Below the pieces are notes generated by a model. It was not told where the DNA came from. It did not search any database and worked only from the letters and a program-made list of their open reading frames with translations. A stretch of DNA of 64,000 bases from Siphonodentalium dalli (lineage: Eukaryota; Mollusca; Scaphopoda; Gadilida; Siphonodentaliidae). Position 1 is the stretch's first letter, and each line of letters opens with the position of its first letter. The translations under genes and the position numbers were made by a program. Positions 22,327-33,572 of the stretch are shown here, one piece after another. Where the stretch lies: the NCBI GenBank assembly GCA_032622095.1, contig CP136068.1:925607-989606 (forward strand), given 5' to 3'.

Positions 22327-23247
22327 GGTGACGCGTTATGCAGTAGGTCCCTAGATTTGCGTAGGTCTCCGTAGGTCACTCAATTCACGTAGGTCCCCGC
22401 AGTAATGCAATATATAGTAGGTCTACATGATTTATTGACTGATAAAATGGATTGATACCACTAAATGATCATGTTAGATTTACTTTGCAATTTGTTTTTT
22501 ATAATTAATATCTGAAATCTGATGGGTTTGTTTGCTTAGTGTCATAGTGATACTTAGAGGATCATGAAGCCTAACTAAAACTACGTGATTTCTGATCCGG
22601 AAAGTAAGAGATACATTTTACGACGGCAAATGTTTACGAAGATTTTATTAAATTTCAATGTTATACCATTTTATTTGTATACAAATGTAACTACCAATGT
22701 AATTATCCTCAATTAATATCTGTCCACGAAGACAGTAAGATAATCCTGTTTTGAATTCAATAAACTATGAAAAATATCAAATTCTCCTATCTAACGCACC
22801 CATGCCCAATCAGTTATCCTCCAATTAATATCTGTCCACGAAGACAGTAAGATAATCCTGTTTTGAATTCAATAAACTATGAAAAATATCAAATTCTCCT
22901 ATCTAACGCACCCATGCCCAATCAGTTATCCTCCAATTAATATATGTCCACGAAGCCAGTAAGATAATCCTCTTACTTTCCGGATCAGAAATCGCGTAAT
23001 TTTAGTTAGGCTTCATGATCCTTTAAGTACCACTAAGCAAACAAACCCATCAGATTTCGGAAATTAATTATCAAAAACAAATTGCAAAGTAACATCTAAC
23101 ATGATCATTTAGTGGTATCAATCCATTTTATCAGTCAATAAATCATGTAGACCTACTATATATTGCATTACTGCGGGGACCTACGCGAATTGAGTGACCT
23201 ACGGAGACCTACGCAAATCTAGGGACCTACTGCATAACGCAGTACCC
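22327..23247. mobile_element. MULE-like non-autonomous element with TIRs of about 280 bp
   Basis: The long TIRs are 22327-22610 and 22970-23247 with few mismatches. They carry five GTAGGTC-like boxes near each tip. The flanks repeat TGTACAACC (22318-22326, 23248-23256), 9 bp. Inside is a tandem repeat of about 110 bp (22697-22970). Confidence 0.88.
22697..22970. repeat. 110-bp tandem repeat inside the MULE-like element
   Basis: About 2.4 units containing 'ttaatatctgtccacgaag' and 'aaatatcaaattctcctatc'. The first two units are almost identical. Confidence 0.85.
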
Positions 23248-23925
23248 TGTACAACCATAACCCTAATCTTAAACCTATTGACCGAAAAATATAGGAATAA
23301 AAGCTTGGATAAAATTGTGTATGTTGCGAAAAAAATTCTAAGTTGTAAAAGGGGAATAAGTTCAATAACTCCACCAAAAAATGTCGGACAGACGTCACAA
23401 TCGCAGGTGCACAGGTTCCCATGGTACTAAATATCAGTGCCAAGATTAAAAAACATTGACTGAAAAATGTAGGAATAAAAGCTCGGACAAAATTATGAAT
23501 GTTGCAAAAAAAGTTTCTAAATAAAAAAAAGGGGGATAACTCCACCAAAAAATGTCGGACAGACGTCATAATCGCAAGTGCACAAGTTCCCATGGTACTA
23601 AATATCTGGGCCACGTTTTAAAAAAATTGACTGAAAAATGTAGGAATAAAAGCTCGGACAAAAGTATACATGTTGTGAAAATTTTCTAAGTCGAAAAAGG
23701 GGGGATAACTCCACTAAAAAAAGTCCAACAGACGTCATAATCGCAGATGCACAGGTTCCCATGGTGGTTGATGTCTGTGCCAAGTTTGACGGAAATTGAT
23801 CAAAAAACGACAGAGAAAAACTCCGGACAAATTTGTGTCCACGGACGGACGACGCCGACGGACGGACGGACGGACGGACAAGCTGACTCCAGTATACCCC
23901 CCCTAACTTCGTTGCGGGGGGTATA

Positions 23926-24463
23926 ATTATTTTCTTATATTGCCATTCGATTCATGTACTATTATTTGATTCTCTAAAAGTGTTCAAGGTGTGCTATCAT
24001 TCCACCTTGTGCTATCATTTACCCTGTCCTATTATTAGGCACCCAGGAGTACATGTACATGTACGTCTATAGTCAGTACTAACGGGATCCAATAAATGTA
24101 CCGCTACGTTTATTAGAAATAATTATTTCACTCCTATGGCGCTTATGACCCCTATTTTTATTAATTTTGGAGGTCTCAAATTGACACAAATGTAAAAAAT
24201 CTTTTATTTTCTCATTGTTTCAGCTGCTGAACTGCTTGGGCACACATAACAAGTCATTGTTTTATGGACATTTACAGAAGTCCCACCGGCTGACATGTCA
24301 TGCAGCTCAAATTTTATGATAGGAAGGCCATGAAACCCTTCTTTGAGAATTGAATGAAAACTGGAGGTGAATATTGTTTAAAGTTTTGTGATTTGGATAT
24401 TGTATTATGTACATACAGGTACATTTCATTAACACATTTTGCTAATTATGTTTGGGATAGCTA
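23926..24463. other. Unassigned intergenic stretch
   Basis: AT-rich, with an ACATGTACATGTAC palindromic run near 24050. No gene recognised. Confidence 0.4.
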
Positions 24464-24551
24464 CAGTAATGCCCTAAATAATCGACTCCTTACCATAGCA
24501 GAATTATGGGTAATTTTTCAGGATTTAGTCGGAAAGCTCTCACTGAGGGCA
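24464..24551 (+). mobile_element. TA-type MITE, right-truncated
   Basis: It starts TA-CAGTAATGCCCTAAATAA at 24462 and matches the 52173 copy to about 24551. The right terminus has decayed (gagggcataaag). Confidence 0.75.
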
Positions 24552-24950
24552 TAAAGTTCTATACTGCAAGAGAGTTAACTCTAAATACCAGAGTCAAATA
24601 CCAGTATTAGGACTTAATTTCTTCTGTTCAATATACCCGATATACCGTAACTGGTACTGAAAATAGGAGTGTTATGAGAAACATCCAGGGCCTTAAGTTT
24701 ACCTACCCCTACTTTTATTCCGCCCCTGTACTCTTAATATTTGATAGTTTCCACTCCCTACTGTTATCTCCCCCTTCTTGTATTTTATCCGGAGAGTATA
24801 TGTCCTTCAATAACAATAGGTTTCTTTCATCAATGAAAGAATTTTTATTTTGTTTTCATCACGTCCATCTGCAATGAGCACAAATAGTGGCAATCCAGCA
24901 CACATGTCTAATAATAATATAGTTTGAAGATGTAATCAGAGTTCCTTCCA
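24552..24950. other. Unassigned intergenic stretch
   Basis: Short open frame at 24674-24877 without a motif. Nothing else seen. Confidence 0.4.
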
Positions 24951-24954
24951 GTTA

Positions 24955-25724
24955 TGGGAGGCCAAATTCACTTTTAATAAATATTTACGCTTAAATGCAA
25001 TTATTTTTGCTTAAGCTCAATTATTTGCGCTTAAGCACAATTATTTATAATTATTATATATATTATAAGCTCAAATAAGAAAATAAAAAAAACATTACCT
25101 AACACACCCTGTTGATATTGGCAGAGTCCACCACACATTAGAAGTACAAACATGGGGAAGCCTATTTTATTTTTGAGGGAAGATCTATACATGTGTATTG
25201 ATAGGGGAATGAAATGTACATATTTGAGCTTAAGCACAAATATTATAGCTTAAGCACAAATATTTGCACAAATAATTGTGCTTAAGTACAAATATTTGTG
25301 CTTAAGCACAATGTTTTTGCGCTTAAGCATAAATAATTGTGCTTAAGCACAAATAATTGTGCTTAACCTCTTTGCTGCTAAATGACTTTATACGTTGTGT
25401 GCTGGGCTGTTGATGTTATTGCCATTTTCCAGCGGGAAAATATAATGGGAATATCACAAGAACCATGAAACTGACTCAGTTGGAAGGCTGTTATTGTTCA
25501 CAATCGTGGAACATCATACTCTGTTTGAAACTTCGAGATACAGTTATTCCAATGCACTAATCGCTGAGTTCCAGTTATGTACAATGGCCTACATCTAGTG
25601 TGCTGAACTAGTACCTACAGACCATATAGCACACGGCATGCACTTTTATGTCTAATAGTTACGGACATCATAGCAGCGAAGAGGTTAAGTGCAAATAATT
25701 ATTAAAAGTGAATTTGGACTCCCA
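24955..25724. mobile_element. Palindromic GCTTAAGC-array MITE
   Basis: Terminal repeats TGGGAGGCCAAATTCACTTT and its complement start inside TA dinucleotides (24953-24954, 25725-25726). The body holds many copies of the palindrome GCTTAAGC joined to 'acaaataattgtg' (25005-25050 and 25218-25372). A right-end fragment recurs at 36217-36262. It is interrupted at 25367-25684 by a piggyBac-type MITE. Confidence 0.8.
25367..25684. mobile_element. piggyBac-type MITE
   Basis: 318 bp. The inverted ends are CCTCTTTGCTGCTA and (complement) CCTCTTCGCTGCTA, flanked by TTAA (25363-25366, 25685-25688). The termini resemble the piggyBac CCYTTTG consensus. The TTAA target lies in a GCTTAAGC palindrome of the host MITE. 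Confidence 0.88.
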
Positions 25725-25746
25725 TATCCATGCCAAATTTTAAGAA

Positions 25747-27695
25747 CCGTAAAACGGGGTGACTTTGCCACCTTTTTGTCATATTTCTATGTAGCATTCA
25801 GTCACAAGCTAAATTCAGAAAACAGTTCTACAGTCATTTAACTCAGGTAACTTCATGCTATATATTTCATGTGTGGTTATAGTCCATGTATGTTTGGAAT
25901 GAGAGCATGTACTGAAAAAGTTGGGTGGCAAAGTCACCCCATGGTGGCAAAGTCACCCCATGGGTTGGGATGACTTTGCCACATGTCGGTACGATTCTCT
26001 GTATGCTTCTATGTGTGTTGAAAATAACAGTGCCACATGTATCTATTGTCCATTTTATATGGGCCTGGTATAGTATAATGTATAGATTTTGCTAAAAGGG
26101 TCATTCATTCACATGTAAGTAGACCAGACCGCTTTGGACCAGTCCAACTCCATACAAGGGTACCAGACCAGAATGGCCTGGACCGGACAGGACTGCCTAG
26201 TCAATGGACTGGACCACGCTAGACTGAACCACCTAGGGTGGTCCAGTCTGGTCTGCATCACTAATGTCTTTATAATATTGATTACGAAATATAGAGAACA
26301 CATAATTGTCAAAATAATACATGTGCTAATATTGTACAACTACTAGGATAGGCTGTTTTTGGTGTCACATGGAGAAAACTATGCTACTGATGGGACGATG
26401 TCATAAACTTCACTCCAAAGAGCGTCTTGGTTATCACTGAAAAGTCACAAAAAAGCATGCCCTAAGCTAAATACTCTTAAGAATTTCAAGTCACATGTTT
26501 TTCCAGATTGCATCCAATACAATGGATTATGGTGATGATCTCACCAAGATACATGTATCTGCTAAGATTGTGATGAAGGTACCGATACTTCGTAAATGAG
26601 TGATAGACCATAATTACAGTTAATCCAGTACATACCGTATAATACAGTCGCTGGGCATCTGGATTAATGCATAGTATTCTGTGATGATCACTTGAATCAC
26701 TTTATTTTACACCTGTATTCATATGTTTACTCTAGTCCTATTGTTTGATACTGTAGTATGTGTCCAGTACACACATGTGAATTAACTTTGAGGAGCGGTG
26801 TGATTACACATCAGAGATGTTTTTGCATGGAGGTGGGTGACCGCGATGGTTTTTGTGGTATAAGATATATCACCTGTATTAGAAATACAAATGTACTGCC
26901 CAATGACTGAAATCCACATAACAGGTTTACCAAGCAATGAGCAGATTTGAGCTTGATAATGCCTTAGTAACTTAATGTTCACCACAGTCATGGCTGAATA
27001 AAACCTATGATTCTAAAATGGTACAAATACATGTATTCTATTGGTTTGAAACTGTATTGCCTTCAATGGTAAAAATATCCATCTATAGGCTTTTTGCAGT
27101 TTTTATGCAATAGGGCTTATTAGGAAATACCATGCTAAATTTTTATACATGAAGATGCAAGTTTTCATACTAATAACAGTATTAACTGAAGTAAAGTGAT
27201 AGCTTCTATATAAATATATGTGGCTTGTAAATTTTTCTGTTCTTATTTAATGCGGGGTTACTTTGCCACTATGGCAAAGTGACCCCGAGCGATTTTAATT
27301 CTCACATGGAAATTAAGTTTTTTTTCCAAATTACAATTAAATAATCTAATACCAGGAAAAAGTAAATATATTCATGGAAACAAGACCAAATAGCAATAAA
27401 CATGAACTTTCCCTTAGGTGTGTATCATTGCTGGTCTCGAAGAAACCCTACAAATTTGGAGTTATGTAGAAAATATGCCAAAATGTTCTATAAAGGTCGT
27501 GTGGTGACCTTGACCTTCATAATTTGTATACATCAATTTTTGTGGCACATGTGATATAATCTGAACTTGTAAAATCATTAGTACATATGAAACATTTTGC
27601 TATCTGGTTATTGGTGCTGAGCTGTTAATTCTTAACTTTTTCTCAGTGACGTGGCAAAGTCACCCAGTTGGTGGCAAAGTCACCCCATTTTACGG
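25747..27695. mobile_element. 1.95 kb TIR element with repeated TTTGCCAC boxes
   Basis: The ends are CCGTAAAACGGGGTGACTTT and, in complement, CCGTAAAATGGGGTGACTTT. Extra GGTGACTTTGCCAC-type boxes lie at 25925-25985, 27255-27290 and 27655-27695 in both orientations, probably transposase-binding sites. The empty site survives at 36279-36282. Comparison gives at most a 2-bp (AA) duplication. No transposase is recognised inside, and the superfamily is not assigned. Confidence 0.85.
26115..26262. repeat. Cluster of GGACCAGTCC-like inverted motifs
   Basis: Many short direct and inverted copies of GACCAGACC, GGACTGGACC and GGTCCAGTC in 150 bp, with AGACCAGACC at the left and GGTCTGGTC-like sequence at the right in complement. 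It lies within the TIR element. Confidence 0.6.
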
Positions 27696-28074
27696 AATCT
27701 ATTTTACTTTTCATTTTCATTCTAGTATATGAAATAATGAGTTTGGCATGCTACATGAAAGACATTATTTTGTTTGATATTGAATTTTCTATGCATTTAT
27801 TTCATATCTATTTGATGTTTTAGAGCCTAGAGGGACAAACAAAATTATTCTGTTAATTTTTCAATAACAAAATAATATTCTTTTGTATTTATATGGAAGG
27901 CTATAAAGGGTACATACAATGTACATATATTTGGTTCTCAATATTTTTAGAACAGAACAAAGCAGAAAACAATATTAAATTAGATCTATGTTGCTGTTGT
28001 TGTTGTAACTGGAGGTCTGGAACCCTGAATACAACTTTAACATGTTATCATAATTGATAATTTGGACCTGGTTT

Positions 28075-28738
28075 GCCCCACCCGGAGCCCAGAGAAAGAG
28101 GGGATGTGGCAAATGTGTAATGGATCGTTGCCGCGTGCACGAAAAATCAGTGGGGGTCCGCCAACCCGAAAATGGGGCAATAATGTCTGGCCTCACGCCC
28201 CGGTATCTCAATGATGATGATTGCCAAGGTAACAAGTCGTATGAGGCGGTATGGCGAAGGAAGGTGAGAACAAGCACAAATAAATGACATGACAAAACGA
28301 CTGTCCAGCTAGACTATTTAACCTCAGAAATGAAAAGAGCTACCCACTCAGACTACATTAAAAATAATAATAGCAATCATGATATGGGGGCTACTTGCCC
28401 GCCATAGTGTCAATATTGTGTTGACATGGCGCACCTCCGAGGAACTACTTGCTCGCTCGGTAAACCATATTGCAAAAACAGGGAGGAGCTACTTTGCTCG
28501 CTCCCGAGTGGACCCAAAAAGGACACTGGACCAACAGTGGGATATAGAAAATCAGGTACCAGTATTGAAGCCAAAAGGCGGGGCGCTATGAAAAACCCAC
28601 TACTGTTTAAAGGCCAGAAGAAAGAACGACTACTTGTCGTTCATGCCGTGGTCAAGAAGTGGAAGGTTCCTGGTCAGGGACCGTCAGAAAGGAGAAGGCA
28701 GGCCAAGTTGGCACGGGGGCCTATCCTGTTATAAGACA
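28075..28738 (-). other. 3' noncoding end of the minus-strand YR element
   Basis: More GC-balanced than its surroundings. It has repeated phrases such as 'gctactt(g/t)gc(c/t)cgc' at about 28390, 28445 and 28490. Short plus-strand frames have no known motif. Confidence 0.5.
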
Positions 28739-29330
28739 TTAGACTTCCTGAAAGCCTCCGATTTTCACCTGCCCATTGAGCGGATTTGAGTCTGTGCATC
28801 CAAGGTCAGATGCATTAGATGGGGTGCCGATTCTCACCCTCTGGGCCTTGTACAAGTTATCGTCGTGTCCAATGAAACGGAGTGTTTGCTTGAGCATCAC
28901 GTCAAATTCCCGGCGGTGGACTAGCTTCCCATACGCGTTTAAAAATAATGGGCCTTCTGCAGGGCCCCGGACTGAAAAATAGGCGTGAAGACGAGCCACA
29001 GGGCATACATGTATGGTAGCCTCGGCGTGCTGTAAGAACCAAATAAAATGCGGCTGATTTCCCAGGTTGTGTTTGAAAAAGCAAAATGTGAATGGTGACG
29101 GCTTGTGGCTTGATAGCCAGATCGGACAGTCGCAGTGCTTGATCGGCCTGCGTAGTTAATGTAGCACAAAATTCTGATATGCGGGCAAACGTGAAAAAGG
29201 CGAAGGTAAACATACATTGGAACAAGGCCTGCTGAAAATAGCCGATGGTGCAGTGATATCCAGGGCCCCCACCGGTTAACAGTTGAGGGAGCCAATCTGG
29301 AACGAGAGGCCTATCACGATCGGCAGATGT
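28739..29330 (-). pseudogene. Tyrosine recombinase, C-terminal part
   Basis: On the minus strand: the catalytic-Arg block CMFTFAFFTFARISEF, then PVARLHAYFSVRGPAEGPLF after a frameshift near 29020, then RVRIGTPSNASDLGCTD, which is a decayed HSFRIGAA-type HxxR block (His and following Arg pattern lost), and NGQVKIGGFQEV in place of the usual GRWKSxAF..Y. The catalytic Tyr is not conserved. The N-terminal part is at 31378-31926 beyond the array insertion. Confidence 0.82.
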
Positions 29331-29332
29331 TT

Positions 29333-30478
29333 AACCCATACCTTGGCGATAGTGATCAGCTATTTTCAGTTCGGACGTGAAAATCCATAAGCCATAACTC
29401 CGTTTAAAATTTATAAAATGAATCAAACCCAAATTCGAACTCTATCTGTATTTTGGGCTGAGAAACTCACATACACAATTTACATACATCTCAATAACAT
29501 GAGATATATCAGATGAAAGGTATTTCTACTAAGTATCAGGAATGTTGAGAATTAAGTGTTCATTTAAACACAAAAATCCATACAAGTGAAAGGGATATAA
29601 TAGGAGAATGATTACATGAAAAATATACAAAAGCATAAAATTGATGACCAGGGTTAACAATTTTAACTCTATAAAATTAGGTGACTGTACCAGGTATGAA
29701 CACTGCATTGATATGCTAAACCAGAGAGCTATATGAAAATACGATAAACAACAGATGGCCCTCTGTCCAATTACACCTTCCACTGTGTGCTGACAATATG
29801 ATGGCTAAAAAAAACTCTACTCCCAATAATACAGCTTAATCTATTCTCTCTGAGAGCTAACTGATATCACAGGTGTTAGCTGCTATGGTTCTATATGATA
29901 AGCATAACAATATCGAATCTGTTCAATCCTTAGTTAAAAAGGGCCATAACTCTGGTATAAAAAACAGGATCTAACCCATATTCAAACTTGATCTGTATTT
30001 TGAGTTGAGAAACTCACATACCAAATTTGGTTCCTATCAGATGAAAACTGGTTGATTTATCGAAGCATGCATGAATTCTATATCAAAGGGCCATAACTCC
30101 ACTAAAAAATAATCTGATCAAACCCATATTCGTACTCGAACTGTATTTTAGAAAGAGAAACTCACGTACCAAATTTGGTTCTCATCAGATAATTTTTTTT
30201 TTAGTTATCGTAGCATTCATGAATTCTAAGTAAAAAAAAGGGCCATAACTGCGTAAAAAAAACTCGGATCAAACCAATATTCAAACTCGATCTGTATTTT
30301 GGTTTGAGAAACTCATCTACAAAATTTGGTTCTGATCAGTTAGAAAATGTTTGAGTTATCAGACCATGCGTAAAGTGTCTACGGACAGACGGACAGACAG
30401 ACATACGGCGGACGGATTAACGACGAGTGGTCAATCCGGACGTCGACATTATGTGTACCATACTATGGTATGGGTACA
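29333..30478 (+). mobile_element. HINE-like tandem-array element, family II
   Basis: The left end aacccataccttgg is inverted against the right end ggtatgggt. About four units of roughly 145 bp share 'agggccataactc', 'gatctgtatttt' and 'gagaaactcacataccaaat'. A GACAGACGGACAGACAGACA tract (30380-30410) leads to the hairpin CCATACTATGG near the 3' end. It lies inside the recombinase pseudogene. Confidence 0.75.
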
Positions 30479-30930
30479 AATAAAACATATCACTTTGTTT
30501 CATTTATCAACAGGCAATCAACAGTGTTCTAAAATCTGACCCATTTCTCATTAATTTTCCCAATTGGCAGTTAGTTTAGAAAATTCCAGAGAAGATATAC
30601 ATATAAAATCAGAAGTTATGGAATTCTTAAAATTTAAATTGATCAAATAACTGAACCCCAGTTGCATAAAGACACTTGAATCTCAAGATTAGCTAAATGA
30701 TTTTAGCAATGTTCTAAAGCCCATTTTGGTAACTTAACCTACAAAACCCTTTATTAAACAGAATGTGCTGTGTATTGTTGAAACTTTAAAAAAAATTAGA
30801 TACCATAGCTTTTATCTGCACATTGGCATAAGAGACATCAGAAAATAATATAGCCATATTAATAGCTAAGTAGTCCAAAGGCATGGGATGGAATTGTTGA
30901 TTATGGCTCCAAACAAATTCACCAGTACAT
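30479..30930. other. Filler between two array elements
   Basis: AT-rich, unassigned. It is inside the insertion in the recombinase, so it arrived with or after the arrays. Confidence 0.4.
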
Positions 30931-31377
30931 GACAATATTTTGGACCGATTTAAACCAAATTTGGTGTGCTGACTCGGGGTACCCTTGGCGGAGTTATAAT
31001 AGTGTTAGTTTTTTTTATTTTGTTATTTAAAAAAAAATAAAATATTATTTTGTTTTGTTATTTATTTAATTATTTTATTTTTGTTTTGTTAGATTGAGCA
31101 AGGAATTAAATCTTATTAGTTTTTTTTTAAGAGAGAATATTTTTTTTTAAAAAGGGCCATAACTCAGTTAAAAATAGTCGGATCAAACTCATATTCAAAC
31201 TCGATCTGTCTTTTATGCTGAGAAATTCATATACAAAATTTGGTTCCGATCAGATATAAAATGTTCGAGTTATCGCACCATGCGTAAAGTGCTTACAGAC
31301 AGACAGACAGCCAGACTAACAACGAGTGGTCAATCCGGACAACGACACTATGTTTACCATACTATGGTATGGGTAAA
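30931..31377 (+). mobile_element. Second array fragment, family IV head fused to family II tail
   Basis: 30955-31140 (ttggtgtgctgactcgggg, then gttagtttttt, gagcaaggaatt) matches 62095-62240. 31150-31377 is one family II unit with its (GACA)n tract and the CCATACTATGGTATGG hairpin. The join suggests recombination between element types. Confidence 0.65.
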
Positions 31378-31514
31378 CATAAAAACCTGAGAGGGCTTTT
31401 TTCACTAGAAAGTATGCTGTGGGATCGCGTAAACTCCGAGCTTTATGGTAGAAAGCCAAAGCGGAGGTGATGACCTGTGCAGACTTGGCCCCGTAATGGA
31501 GTTGAAAAAGCTAT
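31378..31514 (-). pseudogene. Tyrosine recombinase, middle fragment
   Basis: On the minus strand it reads GAKSAQVITSALAFYHKA, RDPTAYFLVKKALSG, the core-binding domain of a YR recombinase. It lies between the RT duplicate and the array insertion. Confidence 0.75.
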
Positions 31515-31800
31515 TGTAGCTATTGTAGATCCTGATGTAATTTAGCTGTGACTGCGTCGTGATGTATGTAGGCGGACTGCAATTTTTTTGTTGATTGAAC
31601 TAACTTACAGCCATGAAAACCAATGGAAAACCCATCTCACCGTGTGAGAAGCCCTCGACCAGAGCCTCCGCCTTGAGTTGATCGTATCCGACTAAAGTGG
31701 CCTTCAAACGGCACATCAATGGGTGTACAGGGGATCTTCTCCCGTATAAAATCAGAAAACACGGAACAGCCACCACCAAATGGTATGCTAGAAATTGTAG
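31515..31800 (-). repeat. RT-derived duplicate inserted in the recombinase
   Basis: About 280 bp nearly identical to 33280-33555. On the minus strand both encode PFGGGCSVFSDFIR, CTPIDV, ALVEGFSHG, the start of the RT region of DIRS-like elements. This copy sits between recombinase fragments, outside its normal place. Confidence 0.85.
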
Positions 31801-31926
31801 CAGCAAAGGTAATGGTATCGGTAGCTGCAATGCGACCATAAACGGGGAGCAAAATGTATGAAAAAGGTTCCAAGCCCGGGTATACGAGGCTGTCGAACTT
31901 GGAGCCAGAGAGTTCTGCAGTAGTGT
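31801..31926 (-). pseudogene. Tyrosine recombinase, N-terminal fragment
   Basis: Just downstream of RNase H on the minus strand (SLVYPGLEPFSYILLPVY and following). It resembles the first helix of YR core-binding domains and is cut by the RT duplicate. Confidence 0.55.
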
Positions 31927-31928
31927 TT

Positions 31929-32460
31929 CTACTGTGTAATAAAGTGTTGTGGGGTTAAATTGAGAGGCACAGGGCTGCTGTTAGCTCCATGGAGCCAGAC
32001 GTTGAATTTGTCCACCAGAAAATGAGATAGATCGTCAGCCAAGATGTTATGTTCCGAGGAAATATATAACACCCGTAGGGGGATATTATATTTCAGTGAT
32101 GCCAAAACGAGCTGTCGTAAGAGTGCCAGCAAAGAGTTATCCTCAGTGGACTGTTTATTGATCACGGCCTGGTTGTCTGACAATAGGATTATGCGTTTAT
32201 TTTGCATCTCTGCCCCCCCCCCCCCCCCCCCCCCCCCACACAGACAAAGCAAGGACAATGGGATAAAACTCGAGAGTTGCGATGTTGTGTGATTTCTCCA
32301 TGTCGAAAGGACCGTACGCCAATTTTTTCCCAAATATGGCACCGAAACATTTGGACCCCGAAGCATCTGTCACGAGTTTAAGGGTCTTGCTAGAGACCCA
32401 TTTATCGTCTAGGAAAAATGTGCGACTGTTGTAATGGTCTAAAAATTCGAGCCACATTTT
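31929..32460 (-). pseudogene. RNase H domain of the minus-strand YR element
   Basis: LKLVTDASGSKCFGAIF (first Asp), ATLEFYPIVLAL (Glu), then a 25-base C run (G on the coding strand) that adds Gly codons and shifts frame, then IILLSDNQAVINKQS (Asp) and SSEHNILADDLS (final Asp). All four acidic residues are visible, but the G run at 32213-32237 breaks the frame between the second and third. Confidence 0.9.
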
Positions 32461-33560
32461 AAGATCAGTTGGCTTCTTTGGTTATTTGGATCCTATAGTG
32501 TGATTTCAACATTTTCATGGTCAGATTAATTAGTCGTCGTAAGACAGGCCTGTCTGGTAATATTACCGAGCAGCTGAAATTCAAAATTATGTTCTGATGT
32601 TCCTTGAGCCTGGCCTTTTACCGTTTGAGCATATGGTGTATTTGGGTGCGGCAATCATCCAGTTTTGCTTGTTGGAGGCGAACCTGCATGATAAATGTGT
32701 CTAGTTCGATGCTGAAAAAATGACGATTCTATTTGGCAAAACCGTTTTTTCATGAGCCATTGGTAAACCGATCGACTGGCAAAGCTGGAGGAACCGCTCG
32801 AGTGACGTTCTACAGGCGAGTTCGTTACGTTCGATGATACAAAAATTGTGAAGCAGATGTACCATGGTGATACCTTGCTCATGGTGTGCGACCCACTCGA
32901 GAGCAGTGCTAAATTGCTCAAATAATTGAGCGCTATTGGCCGCTCCGAAAGGGAGTACTTTATCGTAATAAAAATAGCTGTCCCATTTGAAACCGAGGAG
33001 ATCAATTGGTCCTCGAGTCTAATAGGCATATTTCTGTTGCTTGAGCGATGTCAGAGAGCCAAAAATGGGTGAGCTCCTGCATTTTTAATTAATTTAATGG
33101 CATCTTGCACCGTTGCATAGCATACAGAAGACAGCTGTTCTGGGATGCAATCGTTGGCAGAGAAACCTTCAGGGCGTGATCCTACAGTCCCCTGCTGTCT
33201 TTTTGGGAACCGCCCCTATGGGAAAAATTTTGAAATGAGGAACAGGCAGGGTTGAGAAGCCTTCAAGGGCCCCGACATTGTAGCTATTGTAAATCCATAT
33301 GTAATTTAGCTGTGACTGCGTCGTGATGTTTGTAGGCAGACTGCAATTTTGTTGTTGATTGAACTAACTTACAGCCATGAAACCCGATGGAAAAACCGTG
33401 TGAGAACCCCTCGACCAGAGCCTCCGCCTGGAGTCGATCGTATCAGACCAAAGTGGCCTTTGAACGGGCAACATCAATGGGTGTACAGGGGGCGTTATCC
33501 CGTATAAAATCAGAAAACCTAGAACAGCCACCACCAAATGGTGGAGAGAGAGTCCTGCCA
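32461..33560 (-). pseudogene. Reverse transcriptase of the minus-strand YR element
   Basis: From 33555 the minus strand gives PFGGGCSRFSDFIR and the connection to the RT fingers, GGSQKDSRG, AGAHPFLALTDI (motif A Asp) near 33050, and then decayed palm sequence with several frameshifts and stops. Motif C (xxDD) is not recognisable. 32461-32600 gives the thumb (RRLINLTMKMLKSH). Confidence 0.8.
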
Positions 33561-33572
33561 CATGCCGGCTCT

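Larger units (their letters stand above)
22229..23925 (+). mobile_element. HINE-like tandem-array element, family III
   Basis: The left end atacccccct (22231) is inverted against the right end ggggggtata. Three tandem units of about 175 bp (about 23270-23800; shared words 'ggaataaaagctcggacaaa', 'aactccaccaaaaaatgtc', 'cacaggttcccatgg') are followed by a (GGAC)n tract at 23838-23880 and a terminal hairpin TATACCCCCC...GGGGGGTATA. This matches the Helentron-associated INE design (subterminal inverted repeat, core tandem array, 3' hairpin). A 921-bp MULE-like element has split its left portion. Confidence 0.72.
25685..28074. repeat. Left bracket of the minus-strand YR element (split by a TIR element)
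   Basis: 25685-25746 joined to 27696-28074 matches 36220-36665 in order and orientation. Shared words include 'tatgaaataatgagtttggc', 'aacaaaatta(g)ttctgttaa' and 'ggaggtctggaaccctgaat' in near-identical form. The break between the parts is the 1949-bp TIR element. Confidence 0.85.

Noticed and set aside
23194-23783. Minus-strand frames with repeated TMGTCA and SPFF segments
   Set aside because: They are translations of the family III tandem units, with no protein domain.
31600-31839. Minus-strand frame of 79 codons as an independent gene
   Set aside because: It spans the join of recombinase and RT duplicate. Its residues come from out-of-frame reading of known pieces.
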